A stretch of DNA of 64,000 nt from Actinomycetota bacterium (GCA_026393075.1 JAPLAW010000015.1:62001-126000); one strand, 5' to 3'; shown: positions 44,981 through 55,641, counted from the stretch's first letter. Numbers and translations are program-made. Notes: generated by a model not told the origin, from the letters alone.

Positions 44981-46462
44981 CTATTTCGCACAGAAAAGCT
45001 CTAACTTAGGCGTGATGCCAGTTAATAAGTAGCGATCTACTGCCGAATCGACACATGTTGAGCCACGACCATGGCCGGTATGGCCATCACCATCGAGAGT
45101 AATCAATATCGAACCTGTGAAGATTTTTGTTAGCGATTGCGCCCACTTATAAGGAGTCGCTGGGTCTCTGGTGGTTCCCACAATCAGAATTGGTTCGGTA
45201 TTTAACTTCTTGATTTCGATTTGTTCCACACTGCCTAAGTTTGGCAAGTAGCGACAAGCTAACCCGGAATAAGCCAGATAGGGACCAAATATTGGTGCTT
45301 GTTCTGCAAACTCAGTCACGCCTTTTTTAAACACTGATACAGTTTCTAATTCATTGTGATCGAGACAATCGATTACTTGTAGCGCATCATTTTCGTTGCT
45401 TAAGTAACGTCCATTTTTTTGGCGACCAGAATATTGATCTGCCAAAGTCAAGAAACTCTCTCCACTTCCTAGTGTTGCTTCCTTAAAAGCATCGCGTAAT
45501 ACCGGCCAGCCTGATGCGCTGTCATATAAAGCTGAAGCAATTCCAAGTAATACTAAACTTTCTGTCACTTCACGCTCAGATTTACTTTTTAGTGGCGTGA
45601 TAGCAGCCTTGGTGAGTAAATCAATTACTTGATTCCGAGCTGTTGGTAAATCACCAGTTAAGGCACAAGAACTTCGTTTTAAACAATTGCTAATAAATGC
45701 ATTAAGTGCTGATTCAAAACCGACTGCTTGGCCAAGCATTGCTTCGCGATTGCGGGCATTTGGATCAACTGCACCATCTAAAACAAATCGGCCAACATTT
45801 TCCGGAAATAGTTCAGCATATAAAGTCCCGAGGTATGTGCCATAAGACTTTCCTAAGAAATTCAACTTCTGATCACCGAGAACCGAGCGCAAAATATCTA
45901 GATCGCGAGCGCTATTTAGGGTGCTGTAATTAGTTAAATGTTTGGTCTTTTCAGCACACTTGGCAAAATAATCTCGCGCATCACTTATAAATAGCGCAAA
46001 CTCAGTTTCATCATCAGGTTTCGAATCAGCTGCAAAGCTGGCATCAGTTTCAGTATCATTTAGGCATTTAATGGCAGCGCTATCCCCGACTCCACGTGGA
46101 TCAAAACCGACGATATCGAAACGTTCCAGAATTTCTGGGCTAACTATGTACTCAGCGTTATAGGCGTAATCGACCCCTGATGAGCCTGGCCCGCCTGGGT
46201 TTACGACCAACGAGCCAATTCGATGATCTTGATCTAGCGCTTGGTAGCGCAATAAAGCCAGTGAAAAAGCGCCGACTGATAAATCTGCGTAGTCAATTGG
46301 GACTAGCAAATTTGAGCATTGGTAATTTCCATAGCAATCTCGCCATTTAAGTTCTTGGGTTTCATATTGGGGAAGCGCGGAAAGTGGCTCGGGTTCAGTT
46401 GCCGAGCAACTTGTTAAAAGCAAAAGTGAAGCGAGTGCTACTGCAATCTTTTTTAGAATCAT
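44981..46462 (-). CDS. Alpha/beta hydrolase lipoprotein, tripeptidyl-aminopeptidase type
   Basis: Secreted serine exopeptidase-like protein of the TAP/SlpD group. The ATG at 46462 gives MILKKIAVALASLLLLTSC, a lipoprotein signal with Cys at residue 19; an upstream TTG would overlap holB further. The catalytic Ser lies in GKSYGTYLG, the Asp in TTRDPATPY and the His in DGHTGHG; the oxyanion region is NPGGPGSSGVD. Start overlaps the holB stop by 4 bases (ATGA). Likely used to release short peptides from external protein. Confidence 0.85.
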   Translation of the reverse strand: MILKKIAVALASLLLLTSCSATEPEPLSALPQYETQELKWRDCYGNYQCSNLLVPIDYADLSVGAFSLALLRYQALDQDHRIGSLVVNPGGPGSSGVDYAYNAEYIVSPEILERFDIVGFDPRGVGDSAAIKCLNDTETDASFAADSKPDDETEFALFISDARDYFAKCAEKTKHLTNYSTLNSARDLDILRSVLGDQKLNFLGKSYGTYLGTLYAELFPENVGRFVLDGAVDPNARNREAMLGQAVGFESALNAFISNCLKRSSCALTGDLPTARNQVIDLLTKAAITPLKSKSEREVTESLVLLGIASALYDSASGWPVLRDAFKEATLGSGESFLTLADQYSGRQKNGRYLSNENDALQVIDCLDHNELETVSVFKKGVTEFAEQAPIFGPYLAYSGLACRYLPNLGSVEQIEIKKLNTEPILIVGTTRDPATPYKWAQSLTKIFTGSILITLDGDGHTGHGRGSTCVDSAVDRYLLTGITPKLELFCAK

Positions 46463-47613
46463 GCTTGAGCTAATTGGCACATAAGCGCCTCTAGCGTGAG
46501 CAGAGGCGCCGCGTTATGACTCAAATTGGTACGAGCCGACATAATCGCATCTATTTTTGAAACAGTTTTAGCTGCCGGAATTCTTTCCGCCATCTTAGAA
46601 ATGTCTGAAGCAAATTCTTGGTTAATTAACGCACCCTGAGTACCGGATTGAACAAACATCACATCACGATACAAAGTTGCAATATCTACCAGAGCGCCAT
46701 CAATTGAATCACGAATCATTCGAGTGGTTCTTGATTTCTGCTCTTTCTCTAAATCTTTAATTGCTTTTGAACCACCGGTAGCCATTCCTCGTCCGGTTGC
46801 TCCTTTACCCCAGGCCTCTGCTAATTCAGCACTCTCTTTTTCATCACGGGCGCTAGCTGCTACTTCGGCTTCTTCGGTGGCTAGATTTAAAAGAGTTTCG
46901 GCAGCTTTAAATGCCGAAGCTACATCGTTAATCTGCATTGGCAACTTTATGATGGTATTTCTGCGATTACGAATGCTTTCATCGCTAGCCAAATACCTGG
47001 CACGACCAATATGTCCTTGCGAAGCGCGAGCGGCATAATCAGCCATCGCAGGTGAAATGCCTTCGCGGCTAACTAAAACATCTGCTACATCTTTAGCACT
47101 AGGCGTTACTAACTGCAGGTGGCGGCACCTCGAACGAATAGTCGGCAAAACATCATGCAAAGTTGGTGCGCATAACAACCAAACCGTGCGATTTCCGGGC
47201 TCTTCAATAGCTTTAAGTAGCGCGTTTGCTGCTGATTCAGTCAGGCGGTCAGCATCTTCCATAACAACTACTCGCCATCCGCCCATTGCTGGCGCCCAAG
47301 CCACGCGAGTTAGTAGTTCACGAATCTCATCAATCTTGATTGATAAACCTTCGGTGCGAATAATTTCCACATCTGCATGCGTGCCAGCTTTAGCTGCGCG
47401 GCAATCAGCACAGGTGCCACAACCGTCATTGCTACAAATTAGCGCTGAAGCAAAAGCAACTGCGGCAGATGAACGGCCACTTCCGGGCGGGCCAGTAAAC
47501 AACCAAGCATGGGTCATCTCTTGGGATTCCTCACCACTTCGAGCAGCAGCCACGGCACCTTCGAGAATTCTTACCAAATGATTTTGACCAACTAAATGAT
47601 CGTAAACCGACAT
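46459..47613 (-). CDS. holB: DNA polymerase III subunit delta'
   Basis: Clamp-loader subunit. N-terminal AAA+ domain with a Walker A-like GPPGSGRSSAAV, a zinc cluster (CSNDGCGTCADC), a degenerate Walker B and the SRC motif (SRCRHLQL). Length 384 aa is normal for Actinobacteria. It starts 2 bases after the MFS-tmk gene, the usual actinobacterial order tmk-holB. Confidence 0.9.
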   Translation of the reverse strand: MSVYDHLVGQNHLVRILEGAVAAARSGEESQEMTHAWLFTGPPGSGRSSAAVAFASALICSNDGCGTCADCRAAKAGTHADVEIIRTEGLSIKIDEIRELLTRVAWAPAMGGWRVVVMEDADRLTESAANALLKAIEEPGNRTVWLLCAPTLHDVLPTIRSRCRHLQLVTPSAKDVADVLVSREGISPAMADYAARASQGHIGRARYLASDESIRNRRNTIIKLPMQINDVASAFKAAETLLNLATEEAEVAASARDEKESAELAEAWGKGATGRGMATGGSKAIKDLEKEQKSRTTRMIRDSIDGALVDIATLYRDVMFVQSGTQGALINQEFASDISKMAERIPAAKTVSKIDAIMSARTNLSHNAAPLLTLEALMCQLAQA

Positions 47614-47615
47614 CG

Positions 47616-49724
47616 CTACTTCTTCTTTACTGTTTTACGGGCAGTATTTCGAGCCGTTGTGGCAGCGCGGCGGATCGGTTTCATGAGACGGTTTCCTTGC
47701 GCATCGCGAATGTTGCGACGTAGTCCAGCAATTTCACCAACTCGAGCAATGATTTCACTATGAATCTCTTCAATAGTCTGGCGACCATCGACAACTAAAT
47801 AACGTTCAGGATCAAGAAGTGTTAACTGCAAATACTCTTGACGAATTCTTTCATGGAAATCAATTGGCTCGATTTCCAAACGATCTTTGCTCTTTAACCG
47901 GCTAAGTCCAATTTCAGCAGGCTGATCAATCAAAATTGTTAAAGTCGGAAACAGCGACTCAGTTGCCCAACGCGAGATACGCGCAACTTCACCTGAAACC
48001 AAGATTCGACCAGCACCTTGATAGGCAATTGAAGAATCAAAGTAGCGATCGGTAATTACTACCTCGCCACGATCAAGCGCAGGACGAATCTTTGAAAACA
48101 CATGATGAGCGCGATCTGCGGCATATAACAGCGCTTCGGCACGTGGGGAAATATCACCAGTTGAATGATCAAGCAGAATTCGGCGTAAATCTTTACCCAT
48201 TTCGGTGCCGCCAGGTTCGCGACTTAAAACTACTTCTTCGCCTTCTTCTTCCAGCCACTTCTTTAGTAATTTACTTTGGGTTGATTTGCCACTGCCTTCG
48301 CCACCTTCAAAGGCAATAAATACACCCTTGGTTTGAGCTCCAGTAATAGAGCCAAGTTCACCTTTAATTGCATTTGCAATATCGCTCCAGATGGAAACAT
48401 TGGGACGATCTTTCATTTGATGATACGAAACTGCGCCAATTAAAATTGCAAATAAGCCAGCAAATAATAAAGTTATTGCTGCACCGTTATAAGCAACTTC
48501 GGTATTGCGAACTTTAATTCGGTATTCACCAATATATGCGGCAATGATTGGTGAAATTGCTAGAACCGCAACCAGAGTTACCCGAATAATTGATTGCATG
48601 AAAGCGAATGTGCGACCACGAACATCATCGTGAACTTCAAGTCCTAGCATCGTAAATCCAGTAACCCAGCAAACGCCAGAGAAGGCACCCAAAATAATCA
48701 CTATGAATACAGCTAAAGTGAAGTTAGGAATTGCGGCAAGTAAAACTAGGAAAGATCCAGCAACAGTTAACGAGGCGCCAAATAGTCGGCGGCGGGAGAA
48801 TTGGGCAAATATTTTCGGACCAAATGCGATTCCAATGGCTAAGCCAGTAAATACTGAACCGAAGAGCACGCCGTAGCCAGCATCTCCGCCACCTAAGTCA
48901 CCTACAAAGGTGCGCGCTAAGCCAATGACAGCACCCGCTGCAATGAAAGCACCGACCATTCCAACAATGAGGCCACGAATAATCTTTGAGCTGCTGACAG
49001 CTTTATAGCCTTCGATTAGAGATTTACCAACACTGGAATCAGCTTTCTTGCCTGCTTCGTGGCGTTTTGGAATCTCGTGCAGATGGAAAATTGTCCATGC
49101 GCTAAATGCAAAACTTAAAGCGTTTATATAAAGTGCAATATCAATTGAAGTGCCTTTAAAACTAGGGAAAGCTGACGCAATAGCGCTACTTAATAGTGCC
49201 AAGATTGCAAAAAGCCCGGCTGCAATTGGCGCAGTTCCGTAGGCTGCAAAAAGTGACACTTGGTTTGCGCTTTCTAGTTTCTCTTTCGGAACTAAATTCG
49301 GAACGCTGGCATCTTTAGCTGGTGACCAGAAAAGCGAAACGCACTCCACCAAAATAGTTGCGGTATAAAGCCAGAAGTAATTATTAACAATGGGAATTGA
49401 AATGTAGAGTGCGAAGCGAATTACATCCGCCACGACCATAAGCATTCGACGATCAATTCGGTCAGCGATCACGCCAGCAATTGGTCCTAGAAAAACTGCG
49501 GGTAATAGGCGAGCGATGAAGACACCAGCAATTGCAAAGTTAGCTTTGGCATAACTTCCGCCTGATAATTGTTGAGCAAGCGCAGTTGTCGCTAGTAAGC
49601 CGAGCCAATCTCCGAGTGAACCAAAAGCCATTGCTTGCCATAGTCGGCGAAAGGCAGGGATTGCTAAAACACTTCGAGTCTCATCAGGTGCCGGCGCCGC
49701 CGGTCTTGGAAGAGAGTTGCTCAC
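47616..49724 (-). CDS. tmk: Bifunctional MFS transporter / dTMP kinase
   Basis: Fusion protein (702 aa). Residues about 1-445 form a 12-helix MFS_3-type domain (NFAIAGVFIARLLPAVFLGP, GVIADRIDRRM). Residues about 465-680 are thymidylate kinase: P-loop FEGGEGSGKST, lid/DRY motif TDRYFDSSIAYQGAGR and SREPGG. The tail is basic (RRAATTARNTARKTVKKK). Such fusions are known in Actinobacteria; the transporter's substrate is unknown. The GTG start overlaps the topA stop (GTGA). dTMP kinase is essential, so this membrane-bound form is probably the only one. Confidence 0.93.
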   Translation of the reverse strand: MSNSLPRPAAPAPDETRSVLAIPAFRRLWQAMAFGSLGDWLGLLATTALAQQLSGGSYAKANFAIAGVFIARLLPAVFLGPIAGVIADRIDRRMLMVVADVIRFALYISIPIVNNYFWLYTATILVECVSLFWSPAKDASVPNLVPKEKLESANQVSLFAAYGTAPIAAGLFAILALLSSAIASAFPSFKGTSIDIALYINALSFAFSAWTIFHLHEIPKRHEAGKKADSSVGKSLIEGYKAVSSSKIIRGLIVGMVGAFIAAGAVIGLARTFVGDLGGGDAGYGVLFGSVFTGLAIGIAFGPKIFAQFSRRRLFGASLTVAGSFLVLLAAIPNFTLAVFIVIILGAFSGVCWVTGFTMLGLEVHDDVRGRTFAFMQSIIRVTLVAVLAISPIIAAYIGEYRIKVRNTEVAYNGAAITLLFAGLFAILIGAVSYHQMKDRPNVSIWSDIANAIKGELGSITGAQTKGVFIAFEGGEGSGKSTQSKLLKKWLEEEGEEVVLSREPGGTEMGKDLRRILLDHSTGDISPRAEALLYAADRAHHVFSKIRPALDRGEVVITDRYFDSSIAYQGAGRILVSGEVARISRWATESLFPTLTILIDQPAEIGLSRLKSKDRLEIEPIDFHERIRQEYLQLTLLDPERYLVVDGRQTIEEIHSEIIARVGEIAGLRRNIRDAQGNRLMKPIRRAATTARNTARKTVKKK

Positions 49725-52474
49725 GGCTCAATCGTAGTGGGCTTGGTTTTCGCTTTCCCAGTGGCTGCCTTTTTAGCAACTCGCTTGGTCGCAGCTTTCT
49801 TAACGGTTTTTTTCGTCAGAGTTGGGGCTGTTTTGGCTGCTTTTTTACGACTCTTCTTAGGTCGTGCGGCTCCACCATTCTCAGCTTCCCAGGCTCGGCG
49901 GCCGGCTAATAATTCAAGTCCGCGTTCGATAGTCATCGCTTCGACTGTGTCACCACGGCGCAAAGTCGCATTAGTTTCACCATCGGTTACATACATTCCA
50001 AAACGACCATCTTTAATAATTAAAGGTTTCTCGGTTGTTGGATCAATACCCAATTCCTTTAGAGGTGGTTTAGCAACTCCACGACGACGTTCCTTTGGTT
50101 TGGAATAAATCTCAAGCGCTTCATCTAAGGTAATTGAAAATAACTGATCTTCCGAAGTAAGGGTGCGCGAATCAGCACCTGCCTTTAAGTAAGCACCGTA
50201 GCGACCATTTTGCACAGTAATGTCATCGCCAGCTGCATTTGTTCCTAGTGTGCGCGGCAAAGATAAAAGTTGTAGCGCATCTTCGTAAGTAATGGTGTCG
50301 AGTGTCATAGTCGAAAGAAGTGAAGCAGTTTTTGGTTTTGGATCATCAGCTTTCTTACGCTTCTTCTTGGCGCCTTCTACAACGGGTTCTACTGGAAAAA
50401 CTTCCGTTACGTATGGCCCAAAGCGACCGCTCTTAGCAATTATCGGCAAATTAGTTGCTGGATCAATTCCTAAATCACGTTCACCTGACGGTGCTGCTAG
50501 TAGTTCGATGGCTTTTGCCAAAGTTAATTCATCTGGTGCTAATGATTCTGGAACGTTAGCTAACTTGCGAGTTTCGCCTTCGCCCTCTTGCAGGTAAGCG
50601 CCATAACGACCAACGCGAATTTCAATCTCAGGTGAAAGACGCATCGTATTAACTTCGCGTGCATCAATAGCGCCTAAGTCAGCTGATAGTTCATTTAAAC
50701 CAGGTTCGCCATCGTGGCCGTAGAAGAAATCACGTAACCAATCAACGCGCTTTGCTTGACCGCTTGCGATTTTATCGAGATCTTCTTCCATGCTGGCGGT
50801 GAATTCGTAATCAACTAATTTTGTGAAGTGTGTTTCGAGCAAGCCAGTTACTGAAAAAGCTAAGAAAGTAGGCACTAAAGCTCGTCCGCGCTTTGAAACA
50901 TAACCGCGGTCTTGAATCGTTGCAATAATTGAAGCAAATGTTGAAGGACGACCAATACCTAGTTCTTCTAGCTTTTTAACCAGCGTTGGTTCGGTATAAC
51001 GAGCAGGTGGCTTTGTCTCGTGCCCCTCGCAACTGTATTCCTCAACTTTTACGCTCTGCCCAACGTTCATGGCTGGCAAGCGCTTATCTTCAGATTCTTC
51101 GCCCTCTTTTTCATCAGCTAAATCATCGTAAGCAGCTAAGAAACCAGGAAAAGTTATTACCGAACCATTGGCGCGGAATATGGTTTCGCGACTATCGCTA
51201 GTTTTCGCATCGAAGTCAACGCGCATCTGCATCTTCTTGGCATCGGCCATCTGTGATGCGACTGTGCGTTTCCAAATTAAGTCATAAAGTGCAAATTCGT
51301 CGCGCGAAAGTTCTGGGGCTAATTCACCCGGAGTTTTGAAACTTTCACCAGCTGGGCGAATTGCTTCGTGCGCTTCTTGGGCATTTTTAGTTTTACCAAC
51401 ATATACGCGTGGCGCGTCAGCAACATGATCAGCACCATAAAGTGCTTTGGCTGATTCACGTGCTGCATTGATTGCTTGTGCTGAAAGATTTACCGAATCG
51501 GTACGCATATAAGTGATGTAGCCATTTTCATACAAACGTTGTGCGATACGCATTGTGATCTGCGCTCCCCAACCTAACCGACTACCGGCATCTTGTTGCA
51601 TAGTTGAAGTTGTAAATGGTGGCTTAGGTCGTTCAGTACGAGGAGATTCCTCCATCGATTTAACTACCAGTGGCGCTGCTTTGAGAGCTGCAACTAAAGA
51701 TCTAGCAGCGCTTTCATCAAGTAACAAAATATTAGCTAGCGACTTTTCCTTTACTGCGCCATCGGCACCAAAGTCAGCAGTTGTTGCAACGCGCTTGCCA
51801 TCAACGCTAAGCAGGCGTGCGTTAAAGCCTAATTCACATTTGGCAGTTAGATCCCACCAAGCCGAAGAAATAAAGGCCATACGTTCGCGTTCTTTTTCTA
51901 CGATTAACCGAGTAGCCACAGATTGCACTCGGCCGGCAGAAATACGGGGCATAACTTTTTTCCAGAGAACTGGAGATAAGCGATAGCCAAATAGTCGATC
52001 TAGAACTCGACGGGTTTCCTGCGCATCGATTAAGTCGTAATCAAGGTCGCGGGTATTTTCGACTGCACTTTGAATAGCCTCTTTAGTAATTTCATTGAAA
52101 ACCATGCGCTTAATCGGAATCTTTGGCTCAAGCACTTCAACTAAGTGCCAGGCAATAGCTTCACCTTCGCGGTCTTCATCGGTTGCCAGAATTAGCTCTT
52201 CAGCATCTTTCATCAACGCCTTAAGTTCAGCAACTTTCGCTTTTTTATCTGGGTTTATTACATAAAGTGGCGCGAAATCTTCTTCAATATTTACGCCTTC
52301 TTTAGCCCAGGCAATCTTTTTATACTCTTTAGGAATATCGGCTGCGCGCTGAGGTAGATCGCGAATATGACCGACGCTAGCCTCGACGATGTAATCATCG
52401 CCAAGGTAGCCGCCAATTTTGCGTGCTTTAGCTGGTGATTCAACAATCACTAGCTTCTTCAATACACGCGCCAT
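49721..52474 (-). CDS. topA: DNA topoisomerase I
   Basis: Type IA topoisomerase relaxing negative supercoils. TOPRIM motifs IVESPAKARKIGG and ATDEDREGEAIAWH, active-site Tyr in YITYMRTDS. Instead of zinc fingers the C-terminus has repeated domains with RFGPYV, RYGAYL and RFGMYV units, and ends in a Lys-rich tail (PKKSRKKAAKT, then repeated KKAA/TKR). This is the actinobacterial layout, in which the basic tail aids processivity. 917 aa, full length. Confidence 0.95.
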   Translation of the reverse strand: MARVLKKLVIVESPAKARKIGGYLGDDYIVEASVGHIRDLPQRAADIPKEYKKIAWAKEGVNIEEDFAPLYVINPDKKAKVAELKALMKDAEELILATDEDREGEAIAWHLVEVLEPKIPIKRMVFNEITKEAIQSAVENTRDLDYDLIDAQETRRVLDRLFGYRLSPVLWKKVMPRISAGRVQSVATRLIVEKERERMAFISSAWWDLTAKCELGFNARLLSVDGKRVATTADFGADGAVKEKSLANILLLDESAARSLVAALKAAPLVVKSMEESPRTERPKPPFTTSTMQQDAGSRLGWGAQITMRIAQRLYENGYITYMRTDSVNLSAQAINAARESAKALYGADHVADAPRVYVGKTKNAQEAHEAIRPAGESFKTPGELAPELSRDEFALYDLIWKRTVASQMADAKKMQMRVDFDAKTSDSRETIFRANGSVITFPGFLAAYDDLADEKEGEESEDKRLPAMNVGQSVKVEEYSCEGHETKPPARYTEPTLVKKLEELGIGRPSTFASIIATIQDRGYVSKRGRALVPTFLAFSVTGLLETHFTKLVDYEFTASMEEDLDKIASGQAKRVDWLRDFFYGHDGEPGLNELSADLGAIDAREVNTMRLSPEIEIRVGRYGAYLQEGEGETRKLANVPESLAPDELTLAKAIELLAAPSGERDLGIDPATNLPIIAKSGRFGPYVTEVFPVEPVVEGAKKKRKKADDPKPKTASLLSTMTLDTITYEDALQLLSLPRTLGTNAAGDDITVQNGRYGAYLKAGADSRTLTSEDQLFSITLDEALEIYSKPKERRRGVAKPPLKELGIDPTTEKPLIIKDGRFGMYVTDGETNATLRRGDTVEAMTIERGLELLAGRRAWEAENGGAARPKKSRKKAAKTAPTLTKKTVKKAATKRVAKKAATGKAKTKPTTIEP

Positions 52475-52524
52475 TAATTTCCTAAGTTAGCTCTGGGGAA
52501 AAGCTGAAGTTAGCCGAATTGGTA

Positions 52525-54807
52525 TTAGTAAGTAATCGAAGTCGATTGACGACGATTACGAACAAGAGCCGCAACAATTACAAGCGCTGCGACAATACCA
52601 ATCAAAGTGCTGGTGCTTTCGCGACCGCCAAGTGCCATTCCAACAATTGCTGGTGTAATTAATAGACCAACCAAGTTCATAACTTTGATCAGTGGGTTAA
52701 TTGCAGGACCAGCAGTGTCTTTGAATGGATCGCCAACGGTGTCACCAACGATGGTTGCGGTGTGTGCATCTGAGCCCTTGCCGCCGTAATTTCCATCTTC
52801 AACCATCTTCTTAGCGTTATCCCAAGCTCCACCTGAGTTAGATAAGAAAACCGCCATCAAGGTTCCGGTGCCAATTGCGCCAGCTAAGTAAGCACCAAGT
52901 GCTCCGACGCCAAGACCGAAACCAACTGCGATTGGTGCCATAACAGCTAGTAGTCCAGGTGTTGCAAGTTCACGTAGCGAATCGCGAGTACAAATATCAA
53001 CTACGCGACCGTATTCAGGCTTTTCAGTACCCTTCATAATTCCTGGATGTAGTTTGAATTGGTTACGAACTTCCATAACTACTGCACCAGCTGCGCGAGA
53101 TACTGCATTAACTGCTAGACCTGAGAACAGGAATACCACTGCGGCACCAATAATTAGACCCACCAAGTTACGAGGGTCTGCCACATCGAGAATGCCTTGG
53201 AATTGCAGATTTGTAACTAGATCTACGGTTGTAGAACCAGCCTCAACTACTGCCAACTTAATTGCATCAGTAAAGGCACCGAATAGCGCAGTTGCTGCAA
53301 GTACTGCTGTTGCGATCGCGATTCCCTTAGTGATTGCCTTAGTCGTATTTCCAACTGCATCAAGTGAAGTAAGAATTTGTGCGCCTTCGCCCTTAACATC
53401 GCCAGACATTTCAGCAATGCCTTGCGCGTTATCTGAAATTGGGCCGAAGGTATCCATTGCCACAATTACGCCAACAGTGGTTAGCAAACCAGTTCCGGCA
53501 AGTGAAATCGCAAGAAGTGAAAGCACAATTGAACCGCCGCCTAACATGAAGGCGCCGAATACTGCAGCTGCGATTAGCAATGCACTGTAAACAGCTGATT
53601 CAAAACCAATCGAAATACCAGCCAAAATAACGGTTGCAGCACCTGTTTGTGATGAAGCAGCAACGTCATTAACTGGACGCTTTCCAACTTCAGTGAAGTA
53701 GCCAGTTAGTAATTGAATTGCAGCAGCTAAACCAATACCGATTAGAACTGCACCAATTGCCAAAATACGAGGGTTGGTATCGCCGAACTCGCTAATTTTC
53801 TCAGGAGTTAAACCAAGTAACTTGCTGAAGCTATCTGGCAAATAAGTAAATGTTGCAAGCGCTGTAAGTACTGCGCTGATGATTGCCGATAAGAAGAATG
53901 AGCGGTTAATTGCAGTCATTGCGTTCTTATCTGTTGAGCGTAAACGAGTAAGGAAGATTCCGATTACCGCAGTTACGATACCAATTGCTGGAACGATCAA
54001 TGGATAAACCAAACCAGCGTTACCGAATCCAGCTTTTCCAAGAATTAGTGCGGCAACAAGTGTTACGGCATATGACTCGAATAAGTCAGCTGCCATACCA
54101 GCACAGTCACCAACATTGTCGCCTACGTTATCTGCAATAGTTGCAGGGTTACGTGGGTCATCTTCTGGAATACCTTTTTCAACTTTACCTACTAGGTCAG
54201 CGCCAACATCGGCTGCCTTTGTGAAGATACCGCCGCCAACGCGCATAAACATCGCGAGCATTGCAGCACCAAAACCAAAACCTTCTAGAACTGCTGGGGC
54301 TTGTTCGCGGTAGATAATCACAACAAGTGATGCGCCGACCAAACCAAGACCAACTGTTGTCATACCAACAACGCCACCGGTGCGGAAAGCAATCTGCACT
54401 GCGCGTTCGGCATCCTTCTGACGGGCAGCTTCAGCAACGCGCACGTTTGCACGAACTGCTAGCCACATACCGTTGTATCCAACTAGCGCACTAAATGCAG
54501 CGCCAAGTAAGAAGAAGATTGAGCGACCGATACGAATATCAGCATCTCCTGGGAGTACAAAAAGTAGAACGAACACAATCGCTACGAAGTAGGAAAGGGT
54601 GCGGAACTGGCGAGCTAAATAAGCTGCGGCTCCTTCTTGAACTGCACCCGCGATTTCCTTCATCTTCTCGGTGCCTTCACCCTGCGCCAAAACTTGAGCA
54701 CGAAGCGCATATGCGATTCCAAGTGCAACAAGTGAGATGGCTAGAACTACATAAACATAGGTGAGGTTATTTCCGGTTACTTGCACGAGTGAGGCATTTG
54801 CCCGCAT
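52525..54807 (-). CDS. hppA: Membrane-bound proton-pumping pyrophosphatase
   Basis: Sixteen-helix pump that uses pyrophosphate hydrolysis to move protons. Catalytic loops DVGADLVGK, NVGDNVGDCAGMAADLFESY and DTVGDPFKDTAGPA are intact. The K+-dependence site reads GNTTKAITKG; Lys at the position usually Ala in K+-dependent enzymes marks the K+-independent H+-pumping class. A ribosome binding site (GGAGGAGAC) precedes the ATG. Length 760 aa. It stands upstream of topA with a 50-base gap and is divergent from the DedA gene. Confidence 0.94.
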   Translation of the reverse strand: MRANASLVQVTGNNLTYVYVVLAISLVALGIAYALRAQVLAQGEGTEKMKEIAGAVQEGAAAYLARQFRTLSYFVAIVFVLLFVLPGDADIRIGRSIFFLLGAAFSALVGYNGMWLAVRANVRVAEAARQKDAERAVQIAFRTGGVVGMTTVGLGLVGASLVVIIYREQAPAVLEGFGFGAAMLAMFMRVGGGIFTKAADVGADLVGKVEKGIPEDDPRNPATIADNVGDNVGDCAGMAADLFESYAVTLVAALILGKAGFGNAGLVYPLIVPAIGIVTAVIGIFLTRLRSTDKNAMTAINRSFFLSAIISAVLTALATFTYLPDSFSKLLGLTPEKISEFGDTNPRILAIGAVLIGIGLAAAIQLLTGYFTEVGKRPVNDVAASSQTGAATVILAGISIGFESAVYSALLIAAAVFGAFMLGGGSIVLSLLAISLAGTGLLTTVGVIVAMDTFGPISDNAQGIAEMSGDVKGEGAQILTSLDAVGNTTKAITKGIAIATAVLAATALFGAFTDAIKLAVVEAGSTTVDLVTNLQFQGILDVADPRNLVGLIIGAAVVFLFSGLAVNAVSRAAGAVVMEVRNQFKLHPGIMKGTEKPEYGRVVDICTRDSLRELATPGLLAVMAPIAVGFGLGVGALGAYLAGAIGTGTLMAVFLSNSGGAWDNAKKMVEDGNYGGKGSDAHTATIVGDTVGDPFKDTAGPAINPLIKVMNLVGLLITPAIVGMALGGRESTSTLIGIVAALVIVAALVRNRRQSTSITY

Positions 54808-54975
54808 CTTGTCTCCTCCGTTGGAGAGTCAGGGGGCGCTGTTTGCCCACAAAGTTGCCTGAGTTTACGCATAACCCCCTATTGATTGGCAAATACACCT
54901 ATCTATTAGCGTGAGATTTACTCAACTAGGCGAAACTATTGGAACAAGGGCTATGAGCGACTAGGGTCTTTGCCT

Positions 54976-55623
54976 ATGGATATTGGAACTCTCTTTGACC
55001 CAAATTCGATCGTGGCCGATCTGGGCTTAATCGGAATCTTGGCCATCCTGTTCGCCGAGACTGGCCTATTAGTTGGACTCGCTTTCCCTGGTGACTCGCT
55101 TCTTTTCATTGCTGGGTTGGCCGCTTCAGGTTCAGCCGCCGCGCTTCTGGGCGGAGTTCAACTATCTCCGCTCGCTCTATTTATTGGCGCACCGCTTGCC
55201 GCAATCATCGGCTCACAACTTGGGCACTTTATTGGCGCAAAGTACGGTCGAAAATTATTTGATCGCAAAGATGGCCGCTTCTTTACGCAGGCGAGAGTCG
55301 CTTCAACTGAAAAATGGTTAGCTAAATACGGGGTCGGTAAAGCAATTATTTTGGCCCGCTTTATTCCTTTTATCCGCACTTTAATTAACCCAATGTGCGG
55401 TGTGGTCGGCATCCCGGCTCGAAAGTTTTTTCTTTGGAATGTTATTGGTGCGATTATCTGGACCGATGGTGTGATTGCACTTGGTTATGTGTTAGGAAAT
55501 AAATTAGAAGGTTCAGTAGATAAATATCTACTTCCAATAATCGGCTTAATTGTTCTTGCTAGCTTGGCGCCTATCGCGCTTGAAATTATTCGCGAAATTC
55601 GTACCAAGCGCCACTTGAGTTAA
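54976..55623 (+). CDS. DedA-family membrane protein
   Basis: A 215-residue inner-membrane protein of the DedA/SNARE-associated family, some members of which are phospholipid flippases. Signatures: ETGLLVGLAFPGDSLLF, GHFIGAKYGRK and the ARFIPFIRTLINPMCG segment with the key Arg residues, then about four helices. TAGGGT lies at 54962-54967, 8 bases before the ATG at 54976; a TTG at 54970 is a poorer start. It ends 18 bases before convergent pyrE. Confidence 0.88.
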   Translation: MDIGTLFDPNSIVADLGLIGILAILFAETGLLVGLAFPGDSLLFIAGLAASGSAAALLGGVQLSPLALFIGAPLAAIIGSQLGHFIGAKYGRKLFDRKDGRFFTQARVASTEKWLAKYGVGKAIILARFIPFIRTLINPMCGVVGIPARKFFLWNVIGAIIWTDGVIALGYVLGNKLEGSVDKYLLPIIGLIVLASLAPIALEIIREIRTKRHLS

Positions 55624-55641
55624 TTTAAAGACCAAAGTTAA

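Noticed and set aside
47057-47581. 174-codon plus-strand frame opposite holB
   Set aside because: Mirror frame of a clamp-loader gene with intact motifs.
53054-53590. 178-codon plus-strand frame opposite hppA
   Set aside because: Mirror frame of the pyrophosphatase; composition is that of an antisense shadow.
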